From: Tetranychus cinnabarinus
Lineage: Eukaryota; Arthropoda; Arachnida; Trombidiformes; Tetranychidae
Length of the DNA stretch: 64,000 nucleotides
Direction of reading: 5' to 3'
Assembly (NCBI GenBank): GCA_022266195.1
Contig: WHVY01000003.1
Coordinates: 3,968,001 to 4,032,000 of the forward strand
Part shown: positions 56,864 through 64,000 of the stretch, piece by piece
How positions within the stretch are numbered: the stretch's first letter is position 1
Layout: every line of letters starts with the position of its first letter
Position numbers and translations under genes: made by a program
Notes under the pieces: model-generated
The model's database searches: none
The model's input: only the letters and a program-made list of their open reading frames with translations
What the model was told of the DNA's origin: nothing

Positions 56864-57427
56864 TCATCCAAGGGAAATATGGAAAAGCGTCTGAAGCATA
56901 TCAAAACAGTCAATGTTGTCAAATGTAAATCCATTGAGTCTTTCTAATTGTTGTCCAACAATTCCAAATGGATCAATTTCTTTCAATACCTAAAATTTCA
57001 TTTATTTATTTGAAATCATCCACTGCCATCTAATATTTATAAAGATCTCAATTGACTTATGCATTGTAAGTGAATAAATTTACTTATTGTTATGTACAAT
57101 TACTGTCATTCAAAAATATTTCTTACTTTTGGTGTTTCAATCGCAATTTAGTTGCGAACATTTAAGTTCAAAATTTAATCAACTCTAATTTCAAGTAAAT
57201 ACATTTTAAAGTAATATACTTATCTCAGATGTATTGAAATTAGATACAAGGTAAAATGAAACAATCTGACAATAACTCGCTCAATAGACCTAATTTCAGA
57301 TCAATCAACTGACCTGAAGATATTTTGGTGGCGTCAAAGTTAAATAGCAAATGATAAAGAAAACAAAAATCAAAGTTAAAAATGTTTTTTGCAAATTGTT
57401 AATCACACCTTCTATTGTTGCGTCCAT
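56864..57427 (-). CDS. Putative 79-aa single-pass membrane protein
   Basis: Two minus-strand exons (57427-57314 and 56989-56864) join in phase 0 to 79 aa. Exon 1 starts at ATG, encodes MDATIEGVINNLQKT and a hydrophobic helix (FLTLIFVFFIICYLTL), and ends PPKYLQ at a GTCAGT donor. Exon 2 follows a TTTTAG acceptor and reads VLKEIDPFGIVGQQLERLNG, then FTFDNIDCFDMLQTLF, ending at TGA 56866-56864. The exon 2 residues are varied and charged, unlike background frames, and the hydrophobic segment near residues 16-31 suggests a type II or tail-facing single-pass protein. I do not recognise the family. Its stop is 44 bp from the convergent DBF4 right-copy stop, so 3' ends must overlap. The call rests on splice sites and composition only. 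Confidence 0.5.
57073..57078 (+). terminator. Candidate DBF4 right-copy polyadenylation signal
   Basis: AATAAA 254 bp after the right-copy stop codon. It lies inside the intron of the small minus-strand gene, so the two transcripts would overlap over exon 2 of that gene. Confidence 0.4.
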
Positions 57428-58770
57428 ATAATTTGACTTCTCATCTTAAGGCACGATATTAACAATTGTAAGTATTATTATCTTATTATAGTAAAACAAC
57501 AGTATTTAATACAATATTAAGTGATTATTTGTAGGATGAAAATTGAATCGAGTTTCATCAAAAATGGAGTTCAATTGATTTCAATTTTTCCACTCAACTC
57601 ACCAAATTGAATCACTCTTTTCAAGTTATAAAAAAGGTCCTTTTTCCCATCTTTCCCTTTGTAATCCTTCATCGCACCTTTTTTATTTAATATCATGAAA
57701 AAAGCTTAACCATCACCAAGCCAAAATAATAACATAAAATGTTTATTATCATCATCATCAACTTATCAGGTGTTATCAACAATGGGCTTATAAAAGTGAT
57801 TTGTCTTAATAAAAGTACTGACTGTAGCTGACAATTCTTAATCTAATGTGAAAATGTAGTTCAATTGGTAAATTTTTTAATATTTGGAAAAATGATTTAC
57901 ACTTTTTGTTCATCATTCAATTGTTATGACTGTAGGTTAAGTTGCCTATTCTCAAGTAGATTTTATTCTCAATTGTTATTCCTTAAAATGTTCAACTGAA
58001 TAATGGTTATATTCAATCTGATTAATTGACAAGTTGTTTTAACTTAATTTTCATCTAAAATTGTAGCCATTCATCAGCACTGATATTTGTCTAATTTATT
58101 TCAACCTTCTGCTTGAGAGTTTGAAAATGAATCTCAATCTTCATAAACACATGGATTTTATAAGAAATTTGTTATTATGTATTAAATCAATAAAGTTTCA
58201 TTAAAATGTTAACCAATTTAAAAATTTAGTTTTTTTACAAAAAATCTGGTGCAGAGATTGTTATTACAAAATCTAGATGGAGCTAAATTCGGTTCTTTGC
58301 GGGATTTTGCAACAATTTGAATGTTGTTATTATGGAAAATATTAATCAGTAAATTTTGGCAAGATAATTAACGTTTAAACCTTGTTAACTGCAATGGATA
58401 TATCGCTGTCATTAATTTTAGAAGAATTTAAATTTTATTTCCTTTAGTTACGAAAAGAAGGTTATAAATACTCAACAGAACGCGCTTATTTGGCTACTCT
58501 GAAGAGTGACTCCATAAAGATGCTGTATTTTAGATGAAGTCGATGAGGAACCTGGCTAAAGATTAATTGCTAAGATATTTATTGGTTGAGTTATTTACAG
58601 TGTTGATGGCAAAATAACTTAAAAGGTAAGATTAGTTTTTCTTTTTTTTCAGTTATGAAGATGTTATTTGCAGGAGAGCAAAGAAAGAAAAACATAATTT
58701 GTAATCTCTTTTGAAAGGCATCGTTCTCTGCTCTTCTTTTTAAAATGAAGCCAATTTCTCTTCGCATTTT

Positions 58771-59030
58771 TTGGTGGCGCAATTGGTTATACCTTGGATT
58801 TTACCTTGACTCTGGTTAAACCAAGGTTGGCAGTTCGAAGCTGTTAAGTTACTACTGGTGAATCAACACTGGATTGAAGTAATAAATGTTTGACCTGGGA
58901 TTAAACCCTCAGGACAACCCTCATCCATTACCTTGGATTTGCAGTTGAAGGCTAGGTCTAAAGGCTCAGGTAGGCCTAGGTGACAGGGGTTAGATGCCAC
59001 CTTAAGGCGTCGCGACTGCTTGGGTCCACC
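58771..59030 (+). mobile_element. Possible tRNA-derived SINE
   Basis: TGGCGCAATTGG at 58775-58786 resembles an RNA polymerase III A box, and GGCAGTTCGAAGC at 58829-58841 resembles a B box, about 50 bp apart as in tRNA genes. The flanks do not form a tRNA acceptor stem, so this is not an intact tRNA. The following 190 bp are less AT-rich, with short internal repeats (CCTTGGATTT three times; AGGCCTAGG), as in the body of a SINE. No A-rich tail or target duplication was identified. Confidence 0.35.
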
Positions 59031-59089
59031 AATAAACTCATCAATTGCAGTTTCTTGTTCATCACTTTCTGGTTAACAGGTAATACTGT

Positions 59090-59424
59090 AAACCGGTTAG
59101 TTTGGGTAAATAACTGAGAGAGTCAAATCTCTCCTTTTCTTTTTAGGGAAATTTTTGACCTTTTCTCTTTCTTCGTCTCTTTCCTTTTCTCTCTCCTTTC
59201 CTCTTTCTTCTTGGTTATCGTTTATCAACAATTAGGTCAAACTATTGAACTGTCAATGAATAAAAAAGGACTGTAATATGGAAAAATAAAAAAAAGAAGA
59301 TGAGAAGAAAGAGAAAAGAAAGAGAAAAAAGGTAAAATTTTTTAAATAAAAAGAAAGAGGAAAAGAGAGAGAGAGATTTGACGGTGGCGTCTCCTGGCTC
59401 TTTGCTTGCACAAACCGGTTAGTT
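59090..59424. mobile_element. Foldback element bounded by AAACCGGTTAGTT
   Basis: The same 13-mer AAACCGGTTAGTT occurs at 59090-59102 and 59412-59424 in direct orientation. Between them are two long imperfect inverted arms. A pyrimidine-rich arm (about 59123-59215) starts GTCAAATCTCTCCTTTTC, and a purine-rich arm (about 59290-59385) ends GAGAGATTTGAC. The reverse complement of the right arm aligns with the left arm over about 95 bp with gaps. The layout fits a small foldback transposable element with a 13-bp target-site duplication, and the transcript would form a long hairpin. Confidence 0.5.
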
Positions 59425-59607
59425 AATAGTTAGTCATCTGCTTGTTTGCTGGTATCTCTTTTTTCCATGTATGCATTGGTAACATCTATTTTGAATTTTG
59501 TGCTTAAAGTTAATAATTTCAATTCAAATGGTTCCTTTAATCTAGTGAAAACAATTTAATGTATTAATGTTTATGTATCTTATTGTGTACCTTGTTTAAC
59601 TTACAAC

Positions 59608-62600
59608 ATGGAATTGGAATCTATGATTGTGTTATTTATTGAGAAAAGGAAAGAATTAAATCAATCACTAGCTAAAGTTGAAGCTCTAACTCGCCAGTTA
59701 GAGGAACTCAAAAGTGGTATCAATGGGTCAAGCTATAGATATATCAATCCAACCAACAAAGTATCCAATGATAAGTTTGATGATTTGGAAAAATTAAGAC
59801 AAGAGCTTGCGGTGAGATTTCAACTGTACTTGTGTTCAAGCGTAGTGATTATGGAATTATTAGTGCCACCAATTTTCATATTTATTGGATACTTTATCTC
59901 ACACTATCTATCCTATTTCTTTGTTTGTTTTGACCTTAATGTGATTTACTGGAATATCTGAGTGTAAAAAAATATAAGCTTGGTTCATTAGCCTTTCCTC
60001 ACATTAACTAATTACTATTGTTTACACAATTGAACCCTTTTTTTGTGTTGAGTTTGTCAATAGGTTTGATTTAAATGGGTTACATCCAATCACGCCAACT
60101 AGATGTTATGCTGAAAACTAAAAATATTATAATTATATTAGCAACATAACATCATAAGTCAAATTGCTGTCTCGAGAATTAACAACTACCATTAGTTTAC
60201 TCAATCTATTTCATTGTAATTTGTATCCTAGTGACTCCATCTTTTTATTGAATACCATTTTTCATGTCTCTCAACCACCTTTTATAACTTTACTCTTTAA
60301 TTTCATTTTCACTACAACTTGAACACCTTATTAGTTTCATTACATTTTATAAGTTCGCTTCTAGCTAATTTTTCTTCTAACCTTTTAGGCACAAACTCGA
60401 TTGAATGACCAACAAAATGTGACCTTAATGCAAAAACAAAACTTGTTAATGCAACGGAAATGTGAAATTGCCGGAATCGATGAGAGGATTGCTGAGCTTC
60501 AGAGAAGGTTGGCTATGAAAAGAATGCTTAACCAACAACTATCATCACAGATGAAAAGTCGTACTGGAGTTGCATATGGTCTTCCTAACGATTCACTTAA
60601 CTCTGGAAATCCAAGATTGAGAAGTTCTGTTGGCCCATGTAACACAATTCGTTTAACTAATAGCTATAATCGTAATAATATTAATACTAATGTTGCTGCT
60701 GTAGAACCATTTCAACGGTCAACAACGTCCAATAATAATAATTATGGTCCCAACGCTTATGATAAGGTAAAACTCAGCATAAAAATTGAAAACTACAGTA
60801 TTTTAATTTTCCTTATATTTTCTTTTTCTAGTCTGAAGAAAATCTCGATAACCTTGCTGATCACTCTCCGTCCAAGCAACATAATATGTATGCAACTTCA
60901 CCTTACAGGAATAGTGTTGAAATTAATTCATCCAGTCCATATCCGCCCTCCACTAATTTGAATATCGCCAATACAAACGCCATTAATAATAAAAACAACT
61001 GTGCCCTTAACTCACAACTTTATCAAAGGCAACATCAATTACAGCAACAGCAGCAGCATCATCATCATCAACAACAACAACAACAACAGCAACAACAATT
61101 TCAATCTGTTATTAGGGTTGCTAATCATAAAAATATGTCTCTTACTGGTGAGATAATAAGTCACACAGAATCACCGGAACAGTCTTCTGATGGGAACGGA
61201 ACTTGTGAACCTGTCAAACCACAGTCCGATGTGGGAGCTGAAACTTTTATTAGTCCGTTGAAAAACAAGATACACTTGAGAGAACGGCCTTCGCCCTCCG
61301 GAAGTAGCAGTAGCTCATCTGACCAACTTCCTACTGGTTATTCTGCATCAAAGAAAGCTTTAGACAACGGTGTCACTGTTAATAACCACAGTAAATCACA
61401 TATTGGTAACCATAATCATTATGGTACTCGTATTGATAATAAAATTGAGGGTAACTGTGATTACTACAATAGTCACCACTGTTCCGAGTCGAATGGATAT
61501 GATGATATAATTAAAACCTCAAATGAACAGCTAATAGATTCTATTCGCAAAAATTCACGCTTGGCTAACCAACATCTCTACCAGCAACATCAACAAAAAC
61601 AACTGCAACTACAGCAACAACATCAACAACAATCAGAATTGATTGAAAAGTGTGTTTCAGATTTGCCAAATGGTAACAATGATCAAAACACTTCATCATT
61701 AGACAAAGATGATCGATCCTCATTGTCTGGTCCTTCTATAACTTCTTCTGGATCAAATTCATCATCAGTTCAAGCTAATATGGTCAATGAAAACGGTACT
61801 AATTACAATTGCAACAACAGTATTATCAATACCAGCAACAACAGTCAGTTGAAAAACAATTTACGTATGCAACAGCCTCAATCCTGTAAATCAACCTCGT
61901 CAAATAGATTAACCTCAAATAACTGTAGTCCTTGCCGAGGAAACTATAATAATGATAACACAGTGACAGATCATAACCATCATCACAATGATTGCACTGA
62001 TAGAAGTGATTTGATGATAAATAAACCAGTTTGTGAACAGCATCAATACCATCATCATCCAAATCAACATCAACATCATCCTCATCCTCATCTTCACCAA
62101 CAAAACAACTCTTACATAAGGTGATTATAACAGGTTAAGCTTGATGATTAGTGATCGGTGATGCCGCTTATTCAAAAAAAAGAGTAAACCTTAAAGTCTG
62201 ATTAACTATCATCAACATAAATAATTTTCCTAAAATGGTACATCAAAAATTAAAGTAGAATACAATAATTTAAATTGAAATCTTAATGTACATTTGTACA
62301 TATGCATTAGTTTGGTTAGTAAAACAAGCAAAGAAGGATCTTGTACTAATTTTACACTACTTAACCATAAAAAACTGATAATTGGCAGCTACTGGCTTTT
62401 TTAATAATTGGGCAATCAACATAATATTGTAGTTATATCCGGTTAGTAGATTAAAACCTGTAAACCTTGCAGCAAAATATTTCTTGAAATGAACTTTGAT
62501 CATCAGTATGAAACCTGTCCTTATCAAATGGGCTAACTTGACCAGATTTCCTTAACTTTTCATTTACTATCAACAGTAACCCTACCCAATATCATCTTCT

Positions 62601-64000
62601 GGTAATAGATTTACAATTTTTTAACCTTCAATCCTGTTGTTGTTTTTCCGGATAACACATTAACAGGAAAATAATTTACACAAGCGTTTGTCAATTTGTT
62701 ATTACCAAAATTAATTATCTTTCAATAGAATCTCGATATTTCTCAGATTGATTTTCAGCGCTTTATTTTTACTCTCTTTTTAAAATCGCATTGGCATCAC
62801 TGATATTTCCTGTTTTTCACATTTCAATTACTAAACCTAATTACTTTTATTTTTCCTTCTTTTTTTCCCTTACTCATATAGAAATAGCTATCCCAATAAT
62901 GAGTCTCAGATTCCAACGAGCTTTTACGACTATTCACCATCATCTTCAAATAATATCTATTCAACGTATACCAAATCATGTACGGATGTACACTCTCGAA
63001 ATCTCGCCAACGATGCCAATTCTTCATCTCTTTCCTCCTCCAATAACACAACAACTTCTTCAGTGCCACAACAACAAGAACATTCATCATCATCATTGTC
63101 ATCTTCATGTTCGGATCCATCGACATTTTATATATCTTACGGCAAGAACGGTTATCACCATCAACCACCATCAAGAGAATCATCAGTTAATGGGCAAAAG
63201 ATTTACAACAAAAACAACAATGTTGATGAGATAATAAGCTTAAACTCAAGTGAACGCTTACCTCCAACTGGCAAGGAGAGTAATACTAGTAGTAATAATA
63301 ATAGTGTTGGTAGCTGCTTTCAACCAATAAAGCAGGCCAACAACAATAATTGTAAACCTCAAAATCACAATCAAGATGGAGATATTGAAAGTAATGATGA
63401 GGATGTTAAAAGTAAACCTGTCGAGTCTCTCAATGATGAGTCAACCTTTTCAAAAGGTGATGAGAATCTTATTACTGATAAAGAAACCAAACAAGAAAAA
63501 GATTGGTACAATATGAAAAGAAGACCTGTAGTTGCTGATAACAAGATAGAGAAAGAGTTAGATATCTCAATAGCTGAGAGGAAGCCACTCAACTTTAAAT
63601 GGCCACCTCAACAGCATCACCAGCAACATCATGCAAAGCAAACTGTTAAATCGGAGAAGCAAGAGGAAGGAAAAAAGGTCACTTGGGCAAAGAAACGGAT
63701 TCTTTCTAAAACAACCGACGATATTCGAAGTACACCATCCGATTCATTTTCTTACCTTAAAGGCGGTTCACCTAAACGTTCAGATGCGATCCGATTTAGT
63801 CCATCAATCAACGGTAATCTCAGTAAACATGATAAGGACGGAAACATCGAGAACCAAAAAAACCTGGATAAATGTTACAGCGTCTCAAATGCTAACAACT
63901 TCAAAACCAAAAGTTCATTAAAAAAGGATAGAATACCTCAAAAAGATCATGAAGGGCTCACAAGAAGAGTCAGTTTTGACCCTTTAGCTCTTTTATTGGA
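59608..64000 (+). CDS. ASPP: ASPP (apoptosis-stimulating of p53 protein), 3' end outside window
   Basis: Exons 59608-59811, 60389-60766, 60832-62120 and 62882-64000 (open at the window end) join in frame to 996 residues so far. The N-terminus matches the ASPP1/2 coiled coil: FIEKRKELNQSLAKVEALTR, QLEELKSG, and in exon 2 AQTRLNDQQNVTLMQKQNLL and EIAGIDERIAELQRRLAMKR. The middle is low-complexity, rich in Gln, His, Asn and Ser. The end carries TRRVSFDPLALLLD, the segment directly before the ankyrin repeats in ASPP proteins, with an RVxF protein phosphatase 1 docking motif (RVSF, 986-989). Ankyrin repeats and SH3 should follow beyond position 64000. ATG 59608 comes after an in-frame TAA (59557-59559) with no intervening in-frame acceptor, so this form lacks the N-terminal ubiquitin-like domain of vertebrate ASPP1/2. 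ASPP proteins tune p53-family activity, PP1 and cell junctions. Confidence 0.92.
61023..61100 (+). repeat. ASPP: CAA/CAG and CAT codon repeats in ASPP exon 3
   Basis: CAA/CAG and CAT codons produce a Gln run interrupted by four His, ending in about ten Gln. Similar Gln tracts recur at about 61580-61640 and His-rich ones at 62040-62100. The runs mix synonymous codons, which suggests they are old and stable rather than freshly expanded. Confidence 0.85.

Larger units (their letters stand above)
57428..59607. other. Intergenic DNA upstream of ASPP, with repeats
   Basis: AT-rich DNA between the small minus-strand gene and the first ASPP coding exon found. No exon for an N-terminal ASPP domain was recognised. 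The right half holds a SINE-like segment and a foldback element, listed separately. The divergent promoters of the small gene and of ASPP probably lie at the two ends. Confidence 0.45.

Overview
This is eukaryotic nuclear DNA, and the gene content points to an animal, most probably an arthropod. The base composition is strongly AT-rich. Genes are split by GT-AG introns with near-consensus donors (GTAAGT) and pyrimidine-rich acceptors. Proteins carry long Asn, Gln and His runs, and the homologies are metazoan: an ELK/KCNH potassium channel, Derlin, DBF4 and ASPP. An AT-rich chelicerate such as a mite is plausible, but that is inference and not shown here. No bacterial features (operons, ribosome binding sites, CRISPR) and no convincing complete tRNA or rRNA gene were seen.

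Layout. Positions 1-34170 are gene-poor, AT-rich DNA holding only islands of decayed coding sequence. These are a possible retroelement gag remnant (8.37-9.44 kb, minus), an unclassified decayed ORF cluster (14.1-15.94 kb, minus), a trypsin-like serine protease pseudogene (27.75-28.14 kb, minus) beside a long hairpin (27.26-27.49 kb), and two overlapping perfect palindromes next to a short coding-like fragment (29.76-29.95 kb). Positions 34171-48264 carry a complete 8-exon Elk channel gene (1257 aa). Positions 50158-51503 carry a complete 5-exon Derlin gene (235 aa).

Positions 51888-56819 are the most striking part: a large inverted duplication with two complete, nearly identical 4-exon DBF4 genes (607 aa each) head to head. 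They diverge from a spacer of about 196 bp that is less AT-rich than its surroundings. Homology stops within about 20 bp of the start codon at one end and inside the stop codon at the other. A small two-exon gene for a 79-aa single-pass membrane protein lies on the minus strand (56864-57427) and converges on the right DBF4 copy. A possible tRNA-derived SINE and a purine/pyrimidine foldback element sit at 58.77-59.42 kb. From 59608 to the window end runs an ASPP gene. It has the N-terminal coiled coil, a long Gln/His/Asn-rich middle and the RVxF-type PP1-docking motif, and is cut off just before the expected ankyrin-SH3 part.

The genes do not form a pathway. Elk is a membrane channel, Derlin acts in ER-associated degradation, DBF4 activates CDC7 kinase at replication origins, and ASPP is a p53/PP1 regulator. 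The arrangement at the DBF4 locus is what deserves attention: either a recent palindromic gene duplication kept alike by conversion, or two haplotypes joined by the assembler.
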